A stretch of 64,000 bases of DNA from Puccinia triticina (lineage: Eukaryota > Basidiomycota > Pucciniomycetes > Pucciniales > Pucciniaceae), in the NCBI RefSeq assembly GCF_026914185.1, contig NC_070575.1, forward strand, positions 3,121,001 to 3,185,000, in the 5' to 3' direction. Of this stretch, positions 52,001 through 64,000 are shown one piece after another. Position numbers and translations under genes: made by a program. The notes below the pieces were generated by a model. It was given only the letters and a program-made list of their open reading frames with translations. It was not told the origin of the DNA and searched no databases. How positions within the stretch are numbered: the first letter of the stretch is position 1; every line of letters starts with the position of its first letter.

Positions 52001-55000
52001 TATAAGATCCTTCATTGCTCAGGCTAATTGAGATGAACACTCAGGGCCCAGTCTGCAGGCGGCTGATTTTACGGAAATGATAGGATGGAGGGGACAGATT
52101 GGAGGACGGAGAGGGCGGGGATCTGGAACTTCTCAGAAGGTGGGAAAAAACATCAAGGAGGGTGGGAGAGATGGTCAAAGAGAGGGGTGGGCACAGAACA
52201 ACAAAGAAGGTGGGCAAGATAGCCCGGTCGCGTTCCATGAGCACTGAGTAGCTTATTATAGATCCTATTGATCCCCCCGGCGTGCTCGCTGGACAGCCTG
52301 CGCGAGAGCTTGAAAGAGGGATGTTGGGAGAGAAGGCGGTGCCCTTGGTCAATAGCAGCACTTGTTGAGCAACACACTTTGCTGGGAGCTGGTCGATGGA
52401 GCCAAAATGATCATTGGGGTTGTCGGGCGCCCAAGGAGATGGAGATCACTTTCTTGAGCAGCAGTTGGTTGTGAAGCCCGTTGCGGCCGGCTTCGGCTTT
52501 GTTGGCCTGGGGGCCGGCGGTTTCTGGGACTGGAAAATCAAGTAGAATACTCCGTTGGGGCTGATGCACCCCTGGGCATGCTTCATGTGCGTTCTTGAGC
52601 ATTCTTGACTTTGTGGTTGAGTTCCAAGCTTGGTCCTGCTTTGGCTCCTGTTTGGAGAGTATTGCGACTCGTGGTCAACGAGACTGCTGAGCGGGACCAG
52701 TACTCAGTGGTGGTAATTAGGCTGAGAATACTTACAGAAATCCGGTGAATGAGGGTCAAAAGCGGAGGTCTCACGTGTGTGTTGCAACATTTGGTGAATC
52801 GTGCACTGCAGCCTTAGTGTATTTTCAGAAGTTGGTTTTGTCAGGGCTGTGACTTGATTTGGTTGCGCCAACCCCTAAGCCAAGCCAAATGAGGAGTCAA
52901 GTTTTGTTGTTGGTGGCAATATTGCAAAGGGAATCAATGCAACACTGCCTTGAAGTAGACTGCATTGAGAGTTCAGGGTTAGTGTACATACGGAAGCGGG
53001 TTTTTCCAGGGTCGTGACTTGATTTGGTGGCAACGATCCCTAAGCCAAGCCAAATCAGTAGTCAAGGGTGGTCGTGAGCGGTAATATTGCAAGGGTGATA
53101 GACAGAACACTGCCTCAACTTTGCCTGAGTTGCGAGTTTGGTTGATAGATGCCGTTGCCGCAAGGGTCCATGCTGCCTGTTGGAAGATTCAAATCCTGGT
53201 TACAAGCTAGGATTGCGGGCTGTGTCCCGTAGGAGCGTTGCAGATTTGGCGGCTGATTGGGAGGTTGGAGGGTTGCAAGGGCGCAGCGGCCCCTGTCAAC
53301 GTATTGGGAGTCGACAAAGTAATCAATCGTGAGTAACCTCATATTGAACACCGACACGGCAAAACAACTGTATGGGGGGGGGGGCAAGAAGGGGGGAGGC
53401 TGACACACAACCCATTGGGGAAACAGAAAGACAGTTTCAGTGTAATGTACTGATGAGTCACCAAACTGAAGGTGAAAGCATATGTAATACGGCTCGGGAG
53501 ATACTTGATTCAAAATGTTGCCTTGCGACTGCAAATATTCCAAGAAAGACAATCGGGAAAGCGTTCTGGGACGCATAAATAGGGAGCTGTGATTGTCCTC
53601 AATGGTCCCGCACGGGTTGAACTCCCCAGTTCCAGTTGGGCTGGTTGAGTGGAACTTGCCCTTGGTCACCTCCCCCATTCACACTTGTGTATGGCTGGCG
53701 GGGGTCAAGTGAAATTCAAAGAAACCCTGCCGCACTTGCGGAGGTAATTAACACCCCGTCGTCCTTTTACAATTGCAAAGCGTTAGGCATGACCAAATTT
53801 TTGATTGCAGTGTTGCGTGAGCACAGACAAGAAGCTATTGCTTGAGCGCCACCGTTTGAAGATCTTTTTTAAAAGTTTTATTTTTTGAAAATTTAACTGC
53901 CACTGCTGCGTTTGCGCAGGCTGGACAGAAACTTCTCTTCATTCTTTAAATTTTCCCCTCTCTCTCCCCTTGCAATTGCAACAGGCTGATTGGGTTGACG
54001 CTGGTCCCTTTTTACCCTTTTTTCACGGGTTGGGGGTCCAGTCCGAGGCAGAAATGTTTGGGGACTTAGATCATATTTTCACGGCATACGGTCAAACATA
54101 CCCTTGCCTGAAAATTAAGGGAATTTGGGGGCATTTGAGCAAGATACAGGGGAAACCCTTGATCCCAATTTCCACAAAAGTGTGGATTTAATATACTTAG
54201 ATGTATGCACCACCTGTGAAATGCACAAACACCATGTAACCTGTAAGCAACAAGTACACACACCACAAAACACATTTACACATGCAACATTCAACATGTA
54301 ACATGTAGCCCAGCATGTAAAATGTGAAAATCATGTACTATTTCACCCCAAATCTACCAATTTGTTAGGGTTATGGAACCAGGGGGTGCGCGCACCACCA
54401 TTGGAGCAGAAGGCTGGACGGAAAGTGCTGTAAAAAATGTGAACATCAGCGGAAACATGTAAAAAATTTGCCATTTGAAAGTAGAGATTCAGGAGGCTCT
54501 TTTGAGCCAACAAAATGGATATAAAGCTCAGCAAAACAGGGTCTAAATGAGGTTTGAAGTTGGTAATGCATGATGACTTACGTGCAGCCCTCAGATTTAA
54601 TGTTCCAATTACATAATATATCCACAATTTTTAAAGCACAGAGTATATATGCAGCATATAAATTTCACTGGACTTCTTAGACTGTTTGGTTGTGTAAAAA
54701 AAAAGTTATAATTTCCTACTGAGCCAATCACACCCCCCTTATATCTCAGGTTATGATGACACAATATTGCTAATAATTTAATGGAACAGATAATATGCAT
54801 CATTGAAAGATTCCTGGAAGTTTCAGACTGTTTGGGTTTGTAACAAAAAAAGTGTGTGGTTAGCAGTCATTTTCCTACTCCGTCTGCGCACCCCTCATAT
54901 CTCATGTTCTAATGGCACAATATTGCTAAAACTTTCACGGGTTTCATTGTATGCTTATTTCTCTGTGATCTGAAACTTTTATGGATGTGGTGCATGGGAA

Positions 55001-58000
55001 ACAAAATTTATGAATATGGCAGATCATAAAATGTGCACCCCTCATCTCATGTTTTGGTGGCACGCTCTTGCTATAAATTTGAAGGGGTTCAATTTATGCA
55101 AAATTCTCTTTCATACCAAATTTTTACGCATGCAGTGTGTGGGAAAGAAAAATTATGGGTGGGGCGGATAATAAAAAAGGGTCTTGGAAAAACAACTCCC
55201 AACTTTTGGGAAAACGACTCCCATACGTCAGCGCGGCTATTTTTTGACCAGCGCTTGACATCAACCTAGACCCTATTTTTTGGTACAGATTTTTTGGGAG
55301 TTGTCAACCCAAAATAAATTTTTTTTGGGAGTCGTCGACCCAAAATAATTTTTTTTTGGGAGTCGTTGTGCTAATTTTTTGTATTGTTTTTTATTATTTT
55401 CAGGGGGTTACTAAACGTACCCGGTTTTTCCACGTTTGTACCCGGTTTTTGCGTACCCCCTTTTCCGCGTGCGTACCCGGTTTTTTTCTACTTATTTCTA
55501 CGCAACCCAAATAGTCTTAAAATTCATCTAAAATCCTGAAAAGAATTATGATACATTCAAAATTCCAAAAAAGCAACTTTAAATGATTTAATTAATTTTT
55601 TGCATACCCCCTTTTCCCAAGTGTGTACTAAGGGGATATCTTTTTTGTTACATGTACCAGGGTTCCAAAAAATTGAGAGAACATTTAAACATGCATTAGA
55701 AGCTTTCTTTGAAATTTTTGAGAGAAAAAAACAGGTACGTGGTGGGTACGTGGTGTGCTTAGTAGAAAAATGACTGCTACATGTATAACTTTTTTGTTAC
55801 AAATTTAAAGTGTCTAAAAATTTCAGAAATTTTCCCATGGTGAATGTTCTGTGCGCCATTAAATTTGTAGCAATGGGGTAAACACCAAACATGAGATATA
55901 GGGGGGGCGGGCAGCCTTAATAGGAACAATCTGGCTAATTATTGAATATCTTTTTTGATAAATTTCCCAGAAATCTAAGGACTGCATGGTTTATAGAATG
56001 ATGCATATTCTCTGCGCTCTGAAACTTTTGGAAATATTGGCACCTCAGAACATCAGATATAAGGGGTGCGCAGTAAGGCAATATGACTACCACGCACCCC
56101 TTATATTTCATGTTCTAAGGTACCAATATTGCCAAAAGTTTCAGAGCGCAGAGAATATGCATCATTATGTAACCCCTTAAGTCCTTAGACTTCTGGGAAA
56201 TTTATCAAAAAAAATATTCAATAATTAGGCAGATTGTTCCTATTAAGGCTGCCCGGCCCCCCTATATCTCATGTTTGGTGTTTACCCCATTGCTATAAAT
56301 TTAATGGCGCACAAAATATACACCATAGAAACATTATTGAAATTTTTAGACTCTCTAAATGTGTAAAAAAAAAGTTATACATGTAGCAGTCATTTTTCTA
56401 CTAAGCACACCATGTACCCGCCACGTACCTATTTTTTTCTCTCAAAAATTTCAAAGAAAGGTTCTAATCCAAGTATATTAAAGTCTCAGGTTCATAGAAA
56501 AAAAATTCAAGGGTTCCCCCTACAACTTGGCAAAATACAAAAAAAAAATCAAAGGTTTTGCCTCTTACAAAACATGGGACACCAGGGCATGAGGGGACAA
56601 CACAAATAATCAATACAAAAAAAAATGGACACAAACAAATCCCGCTCCCTGCCACCCAGCGCAGCAAGCTGGTGCATCGTGGCCCAACGCCCATCCCTGT
56701 CTAGCAGGGTTAAAAAGCGTTGGGAAGAGGACCCCCAGCCCAAAAGCACAGGGGGGTCCCCAAATATCCCCCGCCGGACTGCACAATTGCAACAGCAAAC
56801 GGGGGTGAGGTGACCACCTGACTGGAAATACAGCCCGGCAGGTCGCCTGAAGCTAAATCCCTCCCCCCCCCCCCTTTTATACCCGACATTCACCAAACCC
56901 CCACTCTCATTATCTCATCATACACAACACCGCCCGCCGCCCAACGACCGCCGCCCCACCAACCGCACCACGCCACAGCTCTCCGCCTGAGTATCAGACC
57001 CATAGAACTCCCCACCACGCCTCCTCACCTTCACAATTGCCTACAAGACGCCCGCGGCCAGAACTACCGTCAAGACGCCCCCAACACCAACTACACACCC
57101 GGGCAAATCGGGACAAGCCCCTGCGCCCACCTGACGCAGGAGTCATACATGCGCCAGGTGGGTGTTACAGGACGCCAGCGTGACCATGAGTCACGCTGGC
57201 GCCACCGTCATACACGGCGGGCCGCCCAAGCCTAGAGGGTGTCAGGTCAACCATGATATTGACAGGTGCCGCTGAGGGCGTGGGCCAGGCGCCTCCCCGG
57301 GTGGCCAGCCATGCGTCACAGTTGAGCTGGCGTCAGGCTGTGCCGCGAACTGGGGTTGGCAGCCAATTGCACAGCTCATCCTGACGCCGGCTGGGACCCG
57401 CAGCAAGCGGGCGTCCGCATGTTGCCTGCCGGCCTGGTTTGCCGCTTGGCGCCTCAAGGGGGCGTCAGGCCGAGTTGCTTGTTGGGTTGCGACCTCTTGC
57501 CGGTCAAGGGGCGATATGATGGGGGATTGGCATGATCTCCTCATATGCCCCTATCTGCCTGCAAACAACCACCCGTCATTGTTTCAGACGACGGCGACCT
57601 CAAACGTGCAACATGCACATACATACAAAACAAGGTTGTGTAACACCCCAGCCCCGCCCCCAAGAGTGTACTTGGGTTGGTTACCTTGGTTCCCCGCCTG
57701 GGGGGGAAGAGGGTTGGAGAAGAAATAGACCGGTAGAGAAGAGGCCTTCGGCGGCGCGGAGGAGGACGATAGGGCCGAGCAAGGACAGCAAGGCGGCCGG
57801 AGGGAGCCATTGCTCAGCGGTTATGGTTGTCAACCTCTGGGGCGCCCCGTCCGCGCCCGGCTCGTTTTCCCCCATCGCCCCCACATCAGCCGCCGCCTGC
57901 TGTTGCTGCTGCCGCTGGTACGCGACCGGCTGTTCAATTTTGTGGACGGGGACCGTCAAAAGCCGCAGCGCAAGGAGACACGTCACCATCTCTTGGCTTC

Positions 58001-61000
58001 CGTCTATCTTCCGTTGGGTTGGCCTCTTGCCAATCTCTCAATGACTCCTCTTGGCGAGCAAGCCCCTCTCCCGGTTGGGCCCCCAAAGCCAGCCCCCGCT
58101 TCTCTCTCCCTTCCCTCTGTGATCACCCCCCACCTTGCAGCAATGCCAAAGAATTGCAGCACAAGCCCATCATCCATAGCTATCAAATATCAACATTTAA
58201 GAAAATGAAATAGAATAAATATAAATCAATAGCCTGTGAATCATAAAGAAAAATTACAAGTCTCTTGGTAGTTTAAGAACTACTGTTATTTAATTTAGCA
58301 CAACTTACTTAAGAGGATAGCATTCAGGATAAAGCATGAATTTTCTGCAAACCAGCAAAACTTTATGTGAAGTTGGAATATGCATATCTCAGCAGCTGAG
58401 AAAAAATAAGCTACCAACACATAATTTAATCCTGATGAGCCCTCATGTCATGCATAGCTGGATGAAAACTACTTGTAGATTAAGAGTTGATGACAGTAGG
58501 AAGTTCCCAGAGACTAATCTAAAAGGATTAAAAGACATCAAGAGCCTAAATGGAGACTTTTATTTTTATTGAACTTGGTTTAAGTAGGTGGGTGGAGAGG
58601 AGGGCTTTCCCCAGGGAGGAAAACCAAAGGAGTTGTCTAAAGAAATAATGGGAAGTCTTTGTGAGAGATTTCAGGTAGGCATGGGCAAGAATGTGAGCTG
58701 TGAAATCTGGCTAGAAGGGGGGATTCAAAACAGGACTGAAGGAACTAAACATAAGATCTGCAGCGGCAAAGCCGCCTTGGCCTCTAGTGCATGTTTAAAT
58801 GTTCCCTCAATTTTTTGGAACCCTGGTACATGTAACAAAAAAGATATTCCCTTAGTACACACTGGGGAAAAGGGGGTATGCAAAAAATTAATTAAATCAT
58901 TTAAAGTTGCTTTTTTGGAATTTTGAATGTGTCACAATTCTTTTCAGGATTTTAGATGAATTTTAAGCCTATTTGCGTCGCGTAGAAATGAATAGAAAAA
59001 AACCGGGTACGTACGCGGAAAGCAAAAACCGGGTACAAACGCGGAAATACCCAGGTACGTTTAGTAACCCCCTATTTTTAACATGTATAACTTTTTTTTT
59101 CCACGTACTAGAGACATGAAAATTTGAGAGCACAGAGATTTCTGCATAAATTATACCCCCTGAATTTCTTAGCAATAGTGTGTCATCAGAACATGGGATA
59201 TAAGGGGTGCGTGTTGGGCTTAGTAGGAAAATGACCGCCAGCCATATAAGTTTTTTGTTACACACCCAAAAAGTCCAAAACTTTCAGAAATCTTTCCATA
59301 ATTCATATAGTTTGTGCTATCAAATTATTAGCAACATTTTTCCCTTGTAGAATGACATATAAGGGGTGCGCGTAGGGCTTAGTAGGAAAATGACCGCCAA
59401 CCATATAACTTTTTTGTTCCACACCCAAACAGTTCAAAACTTTCAGGAATCTTTCCATGATGCATATATTTTGTGCTATGAAATTATTAGCAATAGTGTT
59501 CCATTGTACAATGATGTATAAGGGGTGCGCAGAGGGCTTAGTAGGATAATGACCACCAACACCAGAAAAAAAATTATTCACTTGATGGCAAGTGAAATGA
59601 AACAGCTTTGTTTTCAGCTCCAACACTGCTCCAATGCTGCTCCTCTCAGCACATCTGGGGCTCACATGATAGGTTTCAGGATCAAAGCACTCAATGTGAA
59701 AAAACCAGATGATGCTCAGCTTTGGCCCTGGCCCAGCTGATGCTTAGCTTTTAACCTGGCTCAGCTGATGCTCAGCTTTTCCCCTGGCCCAGCTGATTCT
59801 CAGCTTTGGAACTGGCCACCTGATGATCATCTTTGGCCCTGGCACAGCTGATGCTCAGCCTTGTCCATGGCTCAGCTGATGCTCAGCTTTGGCCCTAGCC
59901 TAGCTGATTTTCAGCTCTGGTCCTGTCCAAGCTGATTTGTCAGCCTTAGAGTCATCACAGCTGACCTAAAAGCTGCCTGTTCTACATTTGTTACATATAA
60001 ACCACTTTATATCTTTTTCATCTTAAGAGATAACATTGTTTTGACTTCATATATTCTGTTTCCTCATGCAGTTTTAACCCTAGTTACAACTTATCAATTC
60101 CTTGTAACTATATTCCTTCCTTGAGTTATTGAATTGTGGCACACTTGCACAGTTGTGACGTGTCAGCGCTACCAGGCGCGCCAAACCACATGTACATATG
60201 TAAATTACATAAGCAAACTGTGAAAATTTTCTTAGTCAGGATACCCCTTGCCTGAGGCAGATCAACAGACTTCAGCACACCAGAACCACCACCCAGATAA
60301 CCCCATGATCACCACCAAAGAGTTTACAACACTTCCAGTATACCTACCGTCACAGGCGCCTAGGATATTGACAGTAAGTAACCTCTTTCACTGAACCTTG
60401 TTTATCTCAGAGGTACAACTCTGTGTCTTGCTTGATCTGCTCTTTCTGCTGGTTTTGTCTTCTTCTTGATCATAGGGCTGTCCCTCCAAATCTACTGGCC
60501 TTTGCCTCACTCTTGATCACAGGGCTGTCCCTTATTATCATTTGGCCTTTGCCTCAAATCTAGGTTACAGGGCTGTTCCTCAGGTTTCCCTTTAAGAACC
60601 TAGACTATCCAGAAGGAAGCTAAAAAATTGTGGCTGGATTAAACTTATCTAATCCAGATACCCTCCTGAGAGGAAGCTGTAGCTTTTCTAGCACAGATTA
60701 GCAGCACTCTTCTGAAGAGTAGCATTGCCAGTGGACGTGCATTCCCACTAGATTATCCTAGTACTTCCCTTTATCTTGATCCTGCTCTGTTTCTCTCTCT
60801 CTTTCTCTTTTTCTCTTATAGTTGTATTTTCTTTATCCCAAGAAATCCAACTATTGCCCCCCTATTTCTTGTGTACTGCTGTCACTATAGAGACTCAGGC
60901 TCACAGTTGGGGGCCTCATTGGGAAAATTACTCACCTTTTCATAATTCTAGACTGCTATAAAGCCAAAGGACTGATCATCCTGACTAAATCAAACAAAAA

Positions 61001-64000
61001 ACTAGTAAAATTTGAAAAATAACTTTAAAATTTTTTTCTACATATCCTGCTAACGCTAAATTTTTTTCAAAACTATTTAAAATTGCTTTTATATTGATAA
61101 ATTTCCTAACTGAACCCTTGAAAAAAAATTTATGTCTTGTGTACTTGTGAAAGTGCAGAATTGCGACTCCTCTGCGCCGCTATTTATCCCTTCGTCAGAC
61201 TTATCCTCCCCAGAACCCTCTAATATATCTTCGGATCAAGAAGAGATAGCGAAAAACGGAGTGAGCTCAAAAGATTTTCCTGCTTCTTATCTACAATTAC
61301 CGCAGTTGACCGCAAAAAAATTCTTGACGGCGTAGACTAGCGCCAAAGAAGAAAACTACAACGACAAAATAATAGCAAATCCGTGTAACGGCAATTTGAT
61401 CAGTAGCACCGCGTGGACGCCTATTGCTACAGCAAAAGCGCCGAAAAATCATTGAAACAGGACCTTAGCTCCTGTTAATATAGCCGAGTGGACTTCTAAC
61501 TCCTCAGCGAAGCCAAGCGCAAAGGAAAATAAGAAAAAATTGTCTTTTACTACGCGTAAAAGCAAAAGGTTATCTTCAAAACCTAAGTCCCAAAGTATTT
61601 AACCCTAAAATAATTCTTAAAATCTCTCTTTTCTGCTTAAATTACTCTTATTCTTACTCTTTATCACAATGCCTCCCCACCTTAGAAATGGCAGAGACCT
61701 CTCAGAAGAACTGCGCCACCGCTACCGCCTCAGCCCAGCCACCGAAGAACGGCTTCAAAGGGCTAGAAGCAGCCTTGCCGGAACTGCAAGAGGACTTCCT
61801 CAAGCTTCCGGAAGAGGAGCCACTCCCCCCAGATACCGGGATCCCTCCGGCTCTATACCAGCCGAGAGAGACGTCTATAGCTCTAGCGTTGAGCAGATCC
61901 ACACCGGTCCCACGGCCTATCAACAGGGAACAAATAGATTTGACGGTGAACCCTCCTCAGACGAGTCAGCCGCCCTCCCAGCCTATCAACCCAGAGGGCA
62001 TGAGACCCACGGTGCCGCCCAATCTAGCCCTCCTTCCGTACACTCAGCGCCCTTGACGGGAAGCGTCCTCAGGACCTATGGACATTATCCCGGAAGAGGA
62101 GGAGCTATCCAGCCTCATCAGTATGTTCAACAAACAATTTGACCTTTTTGTCCGCGCCAGAGAAGCGCAGAACATATTAACTATGAGGTGTCTCCTGTAA
62201 GAGCCAACAATAGGGGGCTCTTCACTGGAGGGAAACTGGCACTGGGAAAAGGAAAGGCTGAGCCTTGAGAGCTTTCTAGAACCAACGATGGTGTGGATTA
62301 CAGAAACCTAGCTCAGGAGAGATGGAAGGAACATCTCTGTCAGACTATCTAAAATGGTTCTGGGAAGGAGGAGAAAGGAAGAGGGAGAAGGAGGAAACTG
62401 GACAGACTCACCTAGCTCAGGAGAGATGGAAGGAACATCTCTGCTGAGCTAGGAGGGGCGGGGGAATGGCTGGACTAAGTTCCGGTCAGTTTGGGATCCT
62501 GGGATCCTTCTTGTGACACCCCCAAGGGGGGGTTACATCTCCTCTCCCAAGCCTCAATGACCCAGGAAATGATCATAGATCTAGTTGGCAGGAACGACAG
62601 GATACATCTGTGTCAGGATTGGATCCCCAGAGAGGAACTCAACAATCTAGAAATCTCTCTGACGCATCAGAACAACGGCAATGTGCCGCCAAACTCAACC
62701 GCGCTACAAATCCGAACTCCTTTGCAGCTAGCAATGATACCGCATGCCAGCCGACAGCCGTTGCTAGTCACGCCGACTCCAGAGCCTACGGGTTTTCAGC
62801 ACAGAGCCTTGGCGCAGGAGTTCCAGGCTCCTATCCCTTCCAATCTTCCAGAATCTTGTCCACAGCCGCAACCTCAACTGCGCCCAGAGAATCAGAACTA
62901 CCAAGAAACTCCCTTGCCGCCGCCGCCACAGCCGCAGACGCTCCAAGTGAGGTTGCCACCAGCTTCTATACCGCAAGAGGTGGTTCAGTTATTCCGCCCC
63001 AGCCCGCAATATCAAACTGGCGGCTACAATCCACACCTTTATCCTCAAATGCCGCAAGAATTCGCAGGCCACAACCCCCCACATCCTCAAAACAACTGGA
63101 GAGGATCAGGAAGGAAGTGGAGACGCCCCCAGGACGACACTCAGAGAGTTCTAGAAATAGGAGGATACCTGATGAGAGCCACACAAGGAGTGAGGAGAGG
63201 CTATTGACGCGGGAGAGCCAGAGGGAGAGGGCCTTATTAGATGAATCTTTGCCTAAAAGTTCTTTAAGTAGTGATTCCCCACTAGGCCTTAGTTTAGATG
63301 TTGACAATCTCTCTGATCCTTCAAATAGAGAATTTTTCCTCAATAATCTGAACACTGAAATGTCTAGAAATCATCCTTTGTTTCTAGAAGAAAAATTACA
63401 AGTCTTGTTCTCTAAATTTCTCTCTGAATTATCTGGTACTGTTGAAACCATTCCTGGTACCCTTCTTGAATCTTGTGTCAGCAATTTCAAAGATGTCCTG
63501 AATCATTCCATTCTTGATCTGTTTAAAAATGAATTCATTCCCTTTTTTCTTGACCAAATCCTGAACAACATAGGTGAAAGTGCCAGGGAGAAGTCCACAG
63601 TGAATAACAATGTGTTAGAACAACTGAAGAAACACATAGATGAGAAGTTTGAGACAGTTCAAGATTTAATTCTGGTAAATGAATCCCAATGTCATTCTAA
63701 CATGGATACAATTGGTCAAAATGTGAAAGATTTTGAAGGGAAAGTGAGCAACAATCTTTCATCCATTGGTAATCAGATGATCAATGACCTTCATGCCAAT
63801 GAGCACAACAGATTTGAACAATCTAAGAGGAGATTCAGTGACATATCTTCTGTAGTAAACTCTGTGAGCTCAAAGCTGGATTTGTTGATAATACCAGATG
63901 ACAGAGACCAACCCCCTCATCTCTTATACAATAATCCCTTTCAGAATGTCCACCATGAGCAACAACAGGAACACAGAGCCCCTCTTCCTGTTCCTACTCC

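Overview
The window reads as a repeat-rich nuclear segment of a basidiomycete fungus, most likely a rust (Pucciniales). The pointers are short 53-78 bp GT-AG introns, a KDZ-type transposase, Helitrons, CACTA and Harbinger elements, Gypsy LTR elements, and almost no ordinary genes. The species cannot be named from sequence alone. No rRNA or tRNA gene and no CRISPR array was seen. Most of the 64 kb is transposons inserted into one another.

Left part (1-15.2 kb): one broken Gypsy retroelement (coiled-coil gag, zinc knuckle, protease, RT, RNase H, integrase, C-terminal domain, candidate 3' LTR) is cut by three later insertions: a solo LTR (630-947, TSD GATCT), a CACTA element (1853-7419, TSD GAA) and a second CACTA element (10996-14295, TSD AGA). 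Both CACTA elements lack a transposase and are filled with the same ~173 bp tandem repeat; the first holds a further solo LTR (3858-4810, TSD TTCAA). Then come a hAT-like MITE (15299-15670), an LTR/leader-like AT-rich stretch, a decayed Helitron Rep (18.4-21.0 kb) and a KDZ transposase pseudogene (21.0-23.9 kb) broken by a solo LTR. The one host-type gene with a recognisable non-transposon function is a secreted PEBP-family protein (24.2-25.3 kb, minus), which appears damaged.

Middle (26.8-39.1 kb): a probable PIF/Harbinger element (SANT/Myb-like ORF and HARBI1-like transposase, both decayed) is split by an apparently intact autonomous Helitron, H1 (28705-37041). H1 encodes a 1,422-residue Rep/PIF1-helicase and a 348-residue five-exon protein ending in an acidic stretch and an AT-hook, possibly an OB-fold single-strand binding partner.

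Three shorter Helitrons (H3 41541-44593 minus; H4 50684-54201 minus; H5 56468-58787 plus) share H1's termini (5' TCYRAGTWTRTTAAA, 3' GC hairpin then CTCTAG, inserted between A and T) but lack Rep/helicase and carry other DNA. H3 carries a decayed RhoGEF (DH) domain. H5 sits in one arm of a 1.35 kb palindrome whose other arm preserves the uninterrupted target, which fixes its ends exactly. A CorA-type magnesium transporter fragment lies at 47.5-47.9 kb.

Right end (59.9-64 kb): the 5' LTR, leader and first ORFs of another Gypsy-type element run off the edge. Two reading frames are open together across its first ~1.2 kb of coding sequence, and both are cut by a solo LTR (62196-62537, TSD TCTCC) of the same family as 630-947. 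That small LTR family has an unusual architecture: a duplicated hairpin flanking an intron-like spacer, and a 3' terminal hairpin kept by compensatory changes.
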